44,178 bases of DNA from a bacterium (lineage in GTDB: Bacteria > B130-G9): contig JAGHCW010000070.1 of NCBI GenBank assembly GCA_021160245.1, forward strand, positions 1-44,178, read 5' to 3'. The notes under the pieces are model-generated. The model had not been told where the DNA came from, ran no database searches, and was given only the letters and a program-made list of their open reading frames with translations. The stretch's first letter is position 1. Each line of letters opens with the position of its first letter. The position numbers and the translations under genes were made by a program. Below, one piece after another: positions 28,249 through 37,019 of the stretch.

Positions 28249-28947
28249 ATGAAGGTGAAGCTGTTCGGTCTTATGACTTTGGCTTTTTTGGGAGCGCTGT
28301 TGTGCGCATCTTGCGCCTCAGTACGCTTTGGCGATAATGCCGCCGAAGTTAGCGCGCCGGAGGGAATGATATACATTCCGCCCGGCAAGGTGAAGGTGCG
28401 AGTATTTGAGCGGCGCCACAAGCGCGGCGCTTGGCTTGCTGGCTATGAGACAGAGAGGGTTGAGAGGGGCTTTTTCATAGACAAATACGAGTATCCCAAC
28501 GTGGAGGGCGAGTTTCCACTGAGCAACGTGACCTACGTTGAGGCGATGAGCACGTGTGCTGAAGAGGGGAAGCGGCTCTGCGAAATGCGCGAGTGGCTGA
28601 GGGCGTGTCAGGGGCCGAAGAGGAGGCGATATGGCTACGGCAATCGGTATGACGAGAACTGCTGCAACGCCTTCGAGGGAGAGAGCGCTCGGCTGGAGAG
28701 ATCGGGAAGCAGGGAATGCTGCAAGAGCGACTTTGGCGTCTATGATATGACGGGGAACCTGTGGGAATGGACTTCAGGAACCGTCGTCAGGCGGTATTCG
28801 CGACGTAGCGATCCGAAGCGCAGAGTTCAGTTGGGGGGCTGCTATGGGATTGAGGGCAGGAACTTCCCCTGCTATGTCACAAATGGCAACTTGATGGATT
28901 TTAGCGCCCCGACCTTCGGGTTCCGGTGTTGCATGAACGTTGAGTAA
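28249..28947 (+). CDS. Lipoprotein with FGE/SUMF1-like fold, 232 aa
   Basis: The signal sequence MKVKLFGLMTLAFLGALL ends at CASC, so a lipid-modified Cys22 (or Cys19) is likely, although Cys at -3 is unusual for a lipobox. The mature part carries the outline of the formylglycine-generating-enzyme fold: MIYIPPGKVKV, FFIDKYEYPNV, VTYVEAMSTCAEEGKRLCEM, FGVYDMTGNLWEWTSG, VQLGGCYG and FGFRCC. It has many cysteines (CCNAFEGE, CCKSD). The family includes many non-enzymatic members, and the active-site Cys pair of true FGE cannot be assigned by eye. GAGG precedes the ATG. Confidence 0.8.
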   Translation: MKVKLFGLMTLAFLGALLCASCASVRFGDNAAEVSAPEGMIYIPPGKVKVRVFERRHKRGAWLAGYETERVERGFFIDKYEYPNVEGEFPLSNVTYVEAMSTCAEEGKRLCEMREWLRACQGPKRRRYGYGNRYDENCCNAFEGESARLERSGSRECCKSDFGVYDMTGNLWEWTSGTVVRRYSRRSDPKRRVQLGGCYGIEGRNFPCYVTNGNLMDFSAPTFGFRCCMNVE

Positions 28948-29199
28948 GGAAAAGTCCTTTAAGATCTCGCGGGTTAGCCTGTTCATTCCCGTCTAAGCGG
29001 ACTCAAAGCCCCGGTCTTATGAGGGGGAAAGCGATCGAACGGAGGCGGATCTGTATAGAACCTCCTTTACAAAACATTGCGGTAGTTATATCGTTTTCGC
29101 CAGGAAACGGCTCAAATATACCGGCTGGCGCAACCGACCGGATTATCTAGACTTAGAAGTGAGAATAGCTAGAGAATAGAAACCAGTGAGGTATGCGGC
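28948..29199. other. Gap between two lipoprotein genes
   Basis: No gene or clear terminator is visible. GAGG 10 bases before 29200 serves as the next gene's ribosome-binding site. Confidence 0.4.
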
Positions 29200-29649
29200 A
29201 TGGCGATGATCAAGTGTAAGGCTGTTATCAGCATGGTGGTGATAGCGCTTCTCAGCTTGGGCTGCGCAACGCTTAAGAAAGGCCCGCGTGAGCCTGTCTG
29301 GATTGAAAGCGAGCCATCAGGCGCCGAGGTCTGGATCAATGGCCGCTTGCGGGGCCCGACACCATTTCTCCAGGATTTGCTCTCTGCTCGAACATATCTG
29401 TTCGAGGTTAAACTAAAGAACTGTGGCGTTGCCAGCTTCGTCATCAGTGGTCACCTCGGCGGGAGCTATGTAGCTTTTGATTTATTCAGCGGCGTATGGC
29501 CGTGCATTGTAGATGGTGCAACCGGCAGCTGGTATGTCCTGGATGCAACTGGCGCATACATAACATTTCACTGTGAATCCGGCGAGCGGCCAGACGTATT
29601 AATCAGGCCCCGATCACCCCGAGCGAAACGAGCACCTTTTGTTCCATAG
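29200..29649 (+). CDS. PEGA-domain lipoprotein, 149 aa
   Basis: Signal peptide with a good lipobox, LSLGC (Cys24 in this start), so probably anchored to the inner or outer membrane. The mature N-terminus contains a PEGA motif: VWIESEPSGAEVWINGRLRG, then TPFLQDL. The rest (GSYVAFDLFSGVWPCIVDGA, then TGSWYVL) is a hydrophobic-helix-plus-turn pattern that accompanies PEGA in small lipoproteins. PEGA proteins are surface or S-layer-like modules of unknown exact role. An alternative start is ATG 29206. Confidence 0.8.
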   Translation: MAMIKCKAVISMVVIALLSLGCATLKKGPREPVWIESEPSGAEVWINGRLRGPTPFLQDLLSARTYLFEVKLKNCGVASFVISGHLGGSYVAFDLFSGVWPCIVDGATGSWYVLDATGAYITFHCESGERPDVLIRPRSPRAKRAPFVP

Positions 29650-29713
29650 ATTCGAAGACCACAAGGAAAATACTTGAATCACAAATCGACAGCTCGAAAA
29701 CGAGGAACACGCT

Positions 29714-31276
29714 ATGAAATATGACGATGTTGTTGAGGCGATAGGGACTATCACGGATCTTAGACGGATTGCATCGGCGCACGTTGTCGATTACAGGAAC
29801 CTCGAGGAGAATGAGATTCGCGCGGCTCTGGTCAAGGTTCGAGGTCAATACTTGGACGCGGACAATATCGAGCGCGCGGCCAATGAGGCCATGTGTGAGC
29901 ATGAGTCTCTCAAACATCGCGTCCTTTCAAAGCTGATTCTCACGGATGTGATGTTGGCGGCGCATGGCTACGTCCTCCCGAAGCGCGAGACCGGTGAGCG
30001 CTTGATAGCCTTTGAGCAGATGGTCATCGATAGAGCAAATGAGATGGACGTCTCCTCACTCGCTTGGGGCAAGAGAGATTCAGAGCGATATAAGCACTTG
30101 GAGCTTTACAATTTCGTTCTGGGTGTGGCGTGGGCGCATCAGGACACTAAATCGATTGACGAGGCGAACCTGCTGCGAAAGCTGAGAAAACGACTACACA
30201 TCAACGAATGGACTCACCGCCTCCTTGAGGCGAAGCTCGGCAAGTACCCGAAGGCCGATAATGAGGTTCATACGCAGAGGGAGATCGACGAAACTCGACG
30301 GCTGTTGCAGTGCAAGGGCATTCTCTTCGCTGTTCGAGATAACGATGGCGACGATTTCGATGCAATCCCGGAGGAAATCGGCGACAAATTGCGAGGCATT
30401 TTGGACATCGAGATGCGCCCCAAAAACTACATCGAGATGCTCCATCAGAAGTTCATTCGCAGCAAATCATATATGCGCTCGGCTCTTGAGGCGGTTGGGC
30501 TTGGCTATTCGCCAGGTGAGAGGCTTGATGAATTAATCGAGCGCGTAACCAGGAACATTCGCCCTTCGAGGTTGCTCATCGGCCCGGGTCCGCTTGGCCT
30601 TCAGAAAGAGAGGCTGCGCGACTGGTGTTCGAGCCTGGGTTTAGCTGTCAGCGGCTCCAAGCAGGAACTCTCCCACAGGATTATTGCACACTACGACAAT
30701 CTAAGGTTGATTCCAACGACAGCCGATGAGCGCATTCGGTTCTACGATCTTTTCGAAACTCTAGCTGCCCGCGATTACAACGCCCTCAGAAGCGCCGGCA
30801 TCATCACCAAGGAAATCAATACAGAGGCCAGATTCGAGGACGCCACAACGTACCTCTTCGAGACTAAATTGCGCCACAGCCCGTTGAAACAGCCTGGAGT
30901 GAACCGTCCGGACGGGCTTCTCAGCTTTAGGAATATGTACTTGATGTGGGACTGCAAGACGAAGGAGCCGCCGGGTGAGGTGCACCTTAAGGACCACTTG
31001 AGACAATTCCACGATTACATGGAGAAGTCGGACAGGCCAGTTCCTATCTTCATGGTAATCGCGCCGGGCTTCACGCAGCAATCAGAGGCCGTTGCCCTGC
31101 AATACTCTGCGGAGCAGATTAACCGTAACATTCTGCTTATCACTGCACAGGAGCTAAAAGAGCTCGCGGAGGAGTGGAGTTCTCAGAAGAACAAGCGAAG
31201 GGACGAGCCCTTCCCGCTTGGCTTATTCAATCGAACAGGTCGGTTTAGGCGTGAATTGCTCGGGAAGTTCATTTGA
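29714..31276 (+). CDS. SAP-domain protein with putative PD-(D/E)XK nuclease domain, 520 aa
   Basis: The N-terminal 290 residues are mostly helical and unrecognised (REIDETRRLLQCKGILFAVR among them). Residues about 297-330, KERLRDWCSSLGLAVSGSKQ then ELSHRIIAHY, match the two-helix SAP DNA-binding motif. The C-terminus contains VNRPDGLLSFRNMYLMWDCK. Here P399-D400-G401 followed by a strand with D413-C414-K415 has the spacing of a PD-(D/E)XK nuclease core, with E383 as a possible extra acidic residue. A stand-alone DNA-cleaving enzyme, possibly a restriction or defence nuclease, is the best inference. GAGGA lies 7 bases before the ATG. No methyltransferase is adjacent. Confidence 0.7.
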   Translation: MKYDDVVEAIGTITDLRRIASAHVVDYRNLEENEIRAALVKVRGQYLDADNIERAANEAMCEHESLKHRVLSKLILTDVMLAAHGYVLPKRETGERLIAFEQMVIDRANEMDVSSLAWGKRDSERYKHLELYNFVLGVAWAHQDTKSIDEANLLRKLRKRLHINEWTHRLLEAKLGKYPKADNEVHTQREIDETRRLLQCKGILFAVRDNDGDDFDAIPEEIGDKLRGILDIEMRPKNYIEMLHQKFIRSKSYMRSALEAVGLGYSPGERLDELIERVTRNIRPSRLLIGPGPLGLQKERLRDWCSSLGLAVSGSKQELSHRIIAHYDNLRLIPTTADERIRFYDLFETLAARDYNALRSAGIITKEINTEARFEDATTYLFETKLRHSPLKQPGVNRPDGLLSFRNMYLMWDCKTKEPPGEVHLKDHLRQFHDYMEKSDRPVPIFMVIAPGFTQQSEAVALQYSAEQINRNILLITAQELKELAEEWSSQKNKRRDEPFPLGLFNRTGRFRRELLGKFI

Positions 31277-31321
31277 GAAGCTAGCAATAAGCAGTCTCAG
31301 GACACATATAGGAGGTTGCCA

Positions 31322-32674
31322 ATGCCAAGATTCTTCTCGCTTGTGCTTGCTGTTTCCATCCTAATTCCCACATCCATCTGTGTTGGAGTCGAGGAAGACT
31401 TCTCATTTCCTGAGCCGGGCGATGAGGTGTGGGAACTCATCTCGGAGACCGGCGCCTCGCGCTTCGAGAACTCCGACCGCTGCTGCGCCTTTGACTGTAA
31501 GAACCGGCTCTACGTTTGTGATACTGGGCCCTCAAGCGCCCAGACATTGAGGCGCTGGGACGGCGAGTCTTGGGCGAGGGTGGACGTTCCCGATGATATA
31601 TGGAGCATCTGCAGTGGTCCGGACAATATCGTGTTGCTTGGTGAGGGCGTAGGCATGGGTTACGTGCGGGATGATGAATACCACGAAATTGAGATGGCCT
31701 TTTGGTACCCCGATTGTCAGTACACAACGTGCTTTGAGGACGAGACCTGGGTGCTGTCCGGGGGGCCCGAGGACGGTTTGCAAAGGACTAACTGGCGCGA
31801 CGGAGGCGGCGATTGGCTCCCGATTCCCCCTGTGACCTCCTTCGTGTGGGAGATCGATGCCTGGCGGGGCTTGTGTAGGTGGGCCACGTGCAGTGATGGA
31901 CTATACTACCAGCAGGCCGGGGGAGATTGGGTCAATATCAGTGAGCAAGCATCTGTGGGCTATCCTGTTCGGATTTCCCAATTAGAGCCTTTTGCTGCAG
32001 GTGTGGCTTGGGCGCACGGGAGTGGCGATCTCTACGCCCACAATAGCACTGGGTTTTACAGCCTGTTTGACAAGGGCTATCCGATACCCAATGGGCCAGT
32101 CGAAAGAATCGTCATGGATAGATGTCTCCAGCCGTGGTGCTTTTTGGGCAACGGCCAGATAGCGCGGTGGGACCGCAGCAAATGGACTCATTACACGTGC
32201 GAATTCCTGACGGGCGCTGTCCAGGACATAGTCTTCGATCATTTCGAGAACCTATATATCATTACCACCGACATGATCGTGAGGATGCGGAATGACTGGT
32301 TCGGGATTGAGCTCGACTTTCATTGCACGAAGCAAGTCTATATGCCGGGCGAGACCGTAAGCGTCGAAGGCCTCGTCAAGAACGGTTCTTGGGTGGGCGT
32401 TTTAGCGGACCTATACATCGCATACTGGAACAAGCAGACCGGGGAATGGCTTTTCTTACCCGACCTATCGAGCGGGCCGACGCCCGTCATTGAGAACCGC
32501 TGGGTCCGCAAAAGGAGCCCGTTCTTCATAGGGGAGATCGAGATCGGCCCGGCGCCTCATGCAACCGGCGAGTATAAGGTCTTCGTAGCCTTCACATTCG
32601 CGGGCCGGTTCGACGCGATAAGCAGCAACATCGTCTCGTCCGACATCACCGTCCTCGGCACACCGGATAACTGA
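31322..32674 (+). CDS. Secreted protein, probable beta-propeller plus CARDB-like C-terminal module, 450 aa
   Basis: Signal peptide (PRFFSLVLAVSILIPTSICV) and then a repeated strand pattern with RLYVCDTG, TLRRWDGESWARVDVP, ICSGPDNIVLLGEG and GQIARWDRSKWTHY, suggesting propeller blades that read out as W-D-G/S-x-W turns. The last 120 residues (KQVYMPGETVSVEGLVKNGS then ADLYIAYWNKQTGEW) resemble the central module of the beta-helix protein at 498 (EFAPGDLMQGYLAIDNAG). The two exported proteins therefore appear to share a module. I moved the start from TTG 31316 to ATG 31322 because GGAGG at 31311-31315 fits the ATG with six bases' spacing. The ligand is unknown. Confidence 0.75.
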   Translation: MPRFFSLVLAVSILIPTSICVGVEEDFSFPEPGDEVWELISETGASRFENSDRCCAFDCKNRLYVCDTGPSSAQTLRRWDGESWARVDVPDDIWSICSGPDNIVLLGEGVGMGYVRDDEYHEIEMAFWYPDCQYTTCFEDETWVLSGGPEDGLQRTNWRDGGGDWLPIPPVTSFVWEIDAWRGLCRWATCSDGLYYQQAGGDWVNISEQASVGYPVRISQLEPFAAGVAWAHGSGDLYAHNSTGFYSLFDKGYPIPNGPVERIVMDRCLQPWCFLGNGQIARWDRSKWTHYTCEFLTGAVQDIVFDHFENLYIITTDMIVRMRNDWFGIELDFHCTKQVYMPGETVSVEGLVKNGSWVGVLADLYIAYWNKQTGEWLFLPDLSSGPTPVIENRWVRKRSPFFIGEIEIGPAPHATGEYKVFVAFTFAGRFDAISSNIVSSDITVLGTPDN

Positions 32675-32724
32675 AATTAGGGTGGAGATTGAGTTTTTTG
32701 TGACAGCGAATCTCATCGCGTAGC

Positions 32725-33012
32725 CTACAACGTGGCCAGCGCAAGTCGCCTCAAGAACTGTTGTATCAGGAATAGGAGCAGGATCGCCACCATAGGAGAG
32801 AGATCAAAGCGACGAATTCCAAATATCATCTGAAGCACCCTTCTTATAGGACGGAGCATTGGTTCCGTAATGCTATAGAGGAACTGCACAATCGGGTTGT
32901 AGGGATTCGGACTGAACCAAGAGACAATCGCCCGCGCGATAATCACGTAGTATAGCATCTGCACGACTATCAGGACGACTTCCATCAATGATACGACAAA
33001 GGCATTAGCCAT
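32725..33012 (-). CDS. YggT-family membrane protein, 95 aa
   Basis: Two hydrophobic halves: FVVSLMEVVLIVVQMLYYVI and SPMVAILLLFLIQQFL. Between them are the conserved ARAIVSWFSPNPYNPIVQFL and ITEPMLRPIRRVL segments of YggT proteins, which are linked to osmotic stress and cell-division membrane functions. The frame is open further upstream, but I start at MANAF (33012) because GGAGG lies 8 bases before it. A promoter at 33042-33071 also places the transcript start about 20 bases upstream. Confidence 0.9.
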   Translation of the reverse strand: MANAFVVSLMEVVLIVVQMLYYVIIARAIVSWFSPNPYNPIVQFLYSITEPMLRPIRRVLQMIFGIRRFDLSPMVAILLLFLIQQFLRRLALATL

Positions 33013-33041
33013 GTATTGGGCCTCCAAATGGTTTCGCATGT

Positions 33042-33071
33042 AATATAGTGCTAACGTCAACACGCTGTCAA
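33042..33071 (-). promoter_or_regulatory. Sigma-70-type promoter of yggT
   Basis: Read on the minus strand: TTGACA (33071-33066), 18-base spacer, TATATT (33047-33042). The spacing and -10 box are the same as in the groES promoter. It fixes the YggT start at 33012 rather than further upstream. Confidence 0.7.
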
Positions 33072-33227
33072 CTTTCGGTACCGTTGAAACTAACTCACAT
33101 CTCAGGCAAATGCCCGACCGCAAACACATTGCCTCTGCCGCGGGCATTCCATATTCCCTTTATCCCTTTTGTCCTTTTTCGCCCTTCTCCCGCATCCGTG
33201 GAACGGAAACTCCTCACCTTTGCGTGA

Positions 33228-33256
33228 TTGACTCGCAGATGCAGTCGATCTATGAT
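33228..33256 (+). promoter_or_regulatory. Sigma-70-type promoter of the acyl-CoA synthetase
   Basis: TTGACT (33228-33233), 17 bases, TATGAT (33251-33256). A transcript from here would begin near 33263, which excludes upstream starts of the following gene and supports ATG 33320. Confidence 0.6.
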
Positions 33257-33319
33257 TCAGATCAAATTACCGACCTCTTTAATCTAGAATGTTCAGATGG
33301 CTTGGGAGTTAAAAAGCGG

Positions 33320-35599
33320 ATGACAGAGATTGATTTTGCAGGAATTGACGAGTTATTTTCAGCTGTTGAAAGGGAAGGCAGAGACACCCTTACGGAGGGC
33401 GAGGTTTACGTGCTGCTTGACGTCGTCGGCATCGCGCGGCCCCGCTCGGAGTTCATCCCGATAGACAAGATTGGTTCAGGGCAATTCGATCCAGACCTCA
33501 GCAATCTCAAGGCCAAGAGATTGGTCGCGAAGGTCATGTCGCCGGACATCCTGCACAAGACCGACGTTGGCGGTGTTGCCTTCGTCAGAAACGACGTCGG
33601 CGAGCTGAAGACTGCCGCCGAGACCATTGTTCAAAACGCAAGAAAGGCGGCGCCGACAGCCAAGATCAAAGGCGTAATGGTGTCGGAACTGATTGGCTAC
33701 CGCAAGGAGCTCGGGCGCGAGTTGATTCTCAGCTTTCGCCAGGACGACTCTTTCGGCCCTGTCGTCTCATTTGGCCTCGGGGGCATTGACACGGAGAGTT
33801 TCGCCAAGTGGATGCAAACGGGAAAGAGCATTACGAGCCGCGCGGCCCTTTTCTTAGAAGATGACGAGATCAAGCGGATGGTTGAGGGGACGGTTGCCGG
33901 TGATAAGCTCTTAAAACCTGGCCGCGGAGAGAGCAAGAGCCTTCTGTCCGAGAAGATTCTCAGCTCCACATTGAGAGCACTCTCGGAACTCGCCTGCGAG
34001 TTCTCCGCGCTCTCGAACGAGCAGGTCTTCACGATTGAGGAGTGCGAGCTGAACCCAGTCGTTGTCACGGACGAAGGCCGGCTCGTGGCGGTCGATGCGC
34101 TTCTGAAATTCAGCAGGAGAAAGCAATCTCGCACGAATCGCCCAGTGCATAAGATCAAGAAATTGCTCCAGCCTCAGAGCGCGCTTGTTATAGGCGTCTC
34201 AGCAAAATCAATGAACGTAGGTCGGATTATCTTGAGGAATCTAATCGAGGGCGGCGGCATTGAGCAGGACAAGATATTCGTGCTGCATCCCAGGGAGAGC
34301 GAGATCGACGGCTGTAAGTGCATCGCCTCGGTTGCGGACATATCCTCCCAGGTCGATATGACCATCGTGACGATTCCGGCGGGCGATGAATGCGTCGGCA
34401 TAATGATCGACCTAATAGAAGGCCGGAAAACCCACTCTATCACGCTTATCTCCAGCGGCTTCGGCGAGACCAAAGAGGGCAAAGGGCTGGAGGAGCGGCT
34501 GGTCGAGGCCATCCGACGCGGCCATGAACAGCAGGATGGCGGAACCATAGTCAATGGCGGAAACTGCCTCGGCATTGTCTCACTGCCCGGCAAATACAAC
34601 ACGTTTTTTCTGCCGAAATACAAGCTGCCATTCAGCACGGCAGCCGCTCAAAACACCGCCTCGATCAGCCAGAGCGGAGCGTATCTCGTGACACAAGCGA
34701 GCAACCTCGATGGGATCATAAATCCCCGGTATTCAATCTCGTTCGGCAACCAGATTGACCTAACAGCCGGCGACTACCTCGAATACCTGATGCAGGACGA
34801 CAACATCAGCCTCTATTCTGTCTATCTGGAAGGCTTTAAGCCGCTCGATGGCATTGGTTTCTTCGAGGCGTGCCAGGACATCAAGAAGAGTGGGCGGGAG
34901 GTTCTGGTCTATAAGGCCGGTCGCAGCGCGGAGGGCGCAATGGCCGCCGCCTCGCATACGGCCGCGATGGTCGGCGACTACTCGCTGAACCGAGATATCT
35001 TGACTCAGGCCGGCGCGATCGTCGTCGAGACGCTGGACGATTTCTTCGACTATTTCAAGACGTTCACGCTTCTTGCGGACAGGAATGTTACTGGCCTTGA
35101 CGTGGGGATCATCTCGAACGCCGGGTTTGAGGCGACTGCGGCCGCGGACAATCTAACTGACTTGAAGCTGGCGAGGCTTGAGGCCGGGACGATGACGAGG
35201 CTGAAGGAGCTTTTGCCGCCCGGGATAGTCGTTGCCAAGAACCCGATCGACACGACGCCCATCGCGAACACTGAGGCGTTTGAGCTTATTTCTCGGGCGC
35301 TGCTTGATGATGAGAACGTCCAGTGCGCCGTAATCTCGATAGTATGTCCTACGCCATTCTTAGAAAATCTCGAGAGGGGCGAGGCGCATCGGGAGGATAT
35401 TGAGCGCGACAACAGCCTGCCGAGCCGGATGATCCGCGTCTTCAAGGAGACGAAGAAACCGGTTGTGCTCGCCATCGACTCTGGCGCGCTCTATGACCCT
35501 TTCGTCGCGATGATGGAGCGCGCGGGCGTGCCCTGCTTCCGCAAAATAGACCGCGCAATCCGAGCTCTCTCGAACTTCGTGACGATCAAGATGCGTTAG
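33320..35599 (+). CDS. ADP-forming acyl-CoA synthetase (beta-alpha fusion), about 759 aa
   Basis: Interconverts acyl-CoA plus ADP and phosphate with acid, CoA and ATP. The N-terminal third is the ATP-grasp (beta) subunit: VAKVMSPDILHKTDVGGVAF, KGVMVSELI and EECELNPVVV. The CoA-binding domain (PQSALVIGVSAKSMNVGRII) and the succinyl-CoA-ligase-like part (GGNCLGIVSLPGKYNT, ASISQSGAYLV) follow. AAASHTAAMVGDYSLNRDIL probably carries the phosphorylated histidine. The order, beta before alpha, is the less common fusion. The frame is open to 33110, but that extension is low-complexity, and a promoter at 33228-33256 plus GGGAG ahead of ATG 33320 support the shorter form. Substrate (acetate or another acid) unknown. 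Confidence 0.85.
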   Translation: MTEIDFAGIDELFSAVEREGRDTLTEGEVYVLLDVVGIARPRSEFIPIDKIGSGQFDPDLSNLKAKRLVAKVMSPDILHKTDVGGVAFVRNDVGELKTAAETIVQNARKAAPTAKIKGVMVSELIGYRKELGRELILSFRQDDSFGPVVSFGLGGIDTESFAKWMQTGKSITSRAALFLEDDEIKRMVEGTVAGDKLLKPGRGESKSLLSEKILSSTLRALSELACEFSALSNEQVFTIEECELNPVVVTDEGRLVAVDALLKFSRRKQSRTNRPVHKIKKLLQPQSALVIGVSAKSMNVGRIILRNLIEGGGIEQDKIFVLHPRESEIDGCKCIASVADISSQVDMTIVTIPAGDECVGIMIDLIEGRKTHSITLISSGFGETKEGKGLEERLVEAIRRGHEQQDGGTIVNGGNCLGIVSLPGKYNTFFLPKYKLPFSTAAAQNTASISQSGAYLVTQASNLDGIINPRYSISFGNQIDLTAGDYLEYLMQDDNISLYSVYLEGFKPLDGIGFFEACQDIKKSGREVLVYKAGRSAEGAMAAASHTAAMVGDYSLNRDILTQAGAIVVETLDDFFDYFKTFTLLADRNVTGLDVGIISNAGFEATAAADNLTDLKLARLEAGTMTRLKELLPPGIVVAKNPIDTTPIANTEAFELISRALLDDENVQCAVISIVCPTPFLENLERGEAHREDIERDNSLPSRMIRVFKETKKPVVLAIDSGALYDPFVAMMERAGVPCFRKIDRAIRALSNFVTIKMR

Positions 35600-35766
35600 A
35601 GGGAGGCGGCTGGAGTAGTGTTTTGAGTTTAATGACCTATGTCGGAGCTGCAATTTTCGATTTATGAGAAGAAGACGATAGAGATATGAAAGTGTTAAGA
35701 GCTATCTAGCAATAGGGCTTTAGCCATCAGGTCCAATACTACAGCTAAGCGTCGGTAGGCAACTAA

Positions 35767-36642
35767 GTGAAAGTGCAGATTACGGGATATCAGAAGCGAC
35801 TACGAGGGCTTCTCCAAGCTCACGCGGTTCGCGCATCAGATGGAAGACTGTTTTCTGGACAAAGTTGACATTGATATGAGCCACGTTGGCTGGTTCGACG
35901 CCAATATGTGCGCACCTTTCGGCGCAGTCCTGCACAGGGCCAGGCAAGCGCTGAATGCAATCTCGATTGTTAATGTCCGGGACGATGTCGAGAAAATCCT
36001 ATGCAAAAATGGTCTTCTAAGAGATTATGGGCATATACTTGTGTTGGACACTTATGGGACGACCGTCCCATACAAGAGTTTTCAGCCGTCGGACCTACGA
36101 TACTTCAACCATTACATTAAGAAGTACTTGAGGGGCAAGGGAATACCGACCATGACGCAAGCGCTTCGCAAGAAGTTCTACGAGGGTATTATGGAGATAT
36201 TCACCAATGCCGCAACTCATTCAGAGACCAAGATGGGCATACATGCTTGCGGCCAGTTTTTCCCGAAGAAGAACAGTCTTGACTTCTCCATTGCGGACCT
36301 TGGCAGGGCATCCGCAAGAACATACTACGGAGTCTGGACATTGATCTGCCGGCTGGGGAAGCCATTCAATGGGCGATCTCCGAGCGAAACACGTCAAGAA
36401 CAGGGCCCGTTCCGGGTGGATCAGGACTAAAGATCCTGCGAGAATTCATAGCTTTGAACCGGGGCCGTATGCAGATCGTCTCTGACAGGGGCTATTGCGA
36501 GCTTAATTCCAACAGAAAGACATCGAGAATGATGGATTGGCCCTTTCCTGGCACAGTTGTTAACCTAGAATTTAACACTGCGGACCCTAAGTCATATAGA
36601 TTGGCTTCTGAGATGCATCACGAAAGACCTCCCATAATATAA
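35767..36642 (+). pseudogene. GHKL-type ATPase (HATPase_c) with STAS-like N-terminus, two frameshifts
   Basis: Reading begins at GTG 35767 (VKVQI). It shifts after an extra base near 35782 into RDIRSDYEGFSKLTRFAHQ, and shifts back near 36305, where one base is missing in a G-run. With both repaired the product is about 291 aa. The N-terminal part ends in SHVGWFDANMCAPFGAVL, a STAS-like strand-helix. The ATPase boxes are N (FYEGIMEIFTNAATHSETK), G1 (ADLG-x-GIRKN, split by the second shift) and G2 (GGSGLKILREFIALNRGRM). It resembles RsbW-type anti-sigma kinases and sensor-kinase ATPases. The two shifts restore the original frame overall. Sequencing error is possible; otherwise it is a recent pseudogene. 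It is 14 bp upstream of the STAS-like gene. Confidence 0.75.
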
Positions 36643-36656
36643 ATCGAGGGCTTAGC

Positions 36657-37019
36657 ATGAATGAGCAGATAACGATTAAGGTGTATGAAATCATTGGTGG
36701 CACAGACTGTATAGCCGCTGAGGACGGACAGACGGTTTATGAGCTCATCGTCAAGGCTTTCAGGAACGGTCGTCGCGTGAACCTGTCCTTTCAGAACATT
36801 AATTATATGATATCCGCCTTTTTGCACCCGGCGATTGGTCAGCTATATGGTGGCGAATTCGATGAGGAGTTCATAAACTCCCATTTAGATTATTCGGACA
36901 TGAGCGAGGATGACGAGGAAACGCTCAAGAGGGTGATCAGGGACGCAAAGGCCTACTTCAAGGACCCCCGGCGAGCGGAAGCCGCCCGAAAGAGTGTCTT
37001 GGAGGAAGATGATGGGTAA
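36657..37019 (+). CDS. STAS-like DUF4325 protein, 120 aa
   Basis: IKVYEIIGGTDCIAAEDGQT, YELIVKAFRNGRRVNLSFQN and MISAFLHPAIGQLYGG follow the DUF4325 pattern: strand, helix, strand, then a serine-containing loop leading into a helix, as in anti-sigma-factor antagonists. The C-terminus (SEDDEETLKRVIRDAKAYF) is helical. GAGGG lies six bases before the ATG. It sits between a GHKL ATPase and a PIN nuclease and overlaps the latter. A partner-switching role with the ATPase is inference from the RsbW/RsbV analogy. Confidence 0.85.
   Translation: MNEQITIKVYEIIGGTDCIAAEDGQTVYELIVKAFRNGRRVNLSFQNINYMISAFLHPAIGQLYGGEFDEEFINSHLDYSDMSEDDEETLKRVIRDAKAYFKDPRRAEAARKSVLEEDDG

Noticed and set aside
33110-33319. 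N-terminal extension of the acyl-CoA synthetase
   Set aside because: Low-complexity translation upstream of a good promoter (33228-33256), with no ribosome-binding site, so it is unlikely to be part of the protein.
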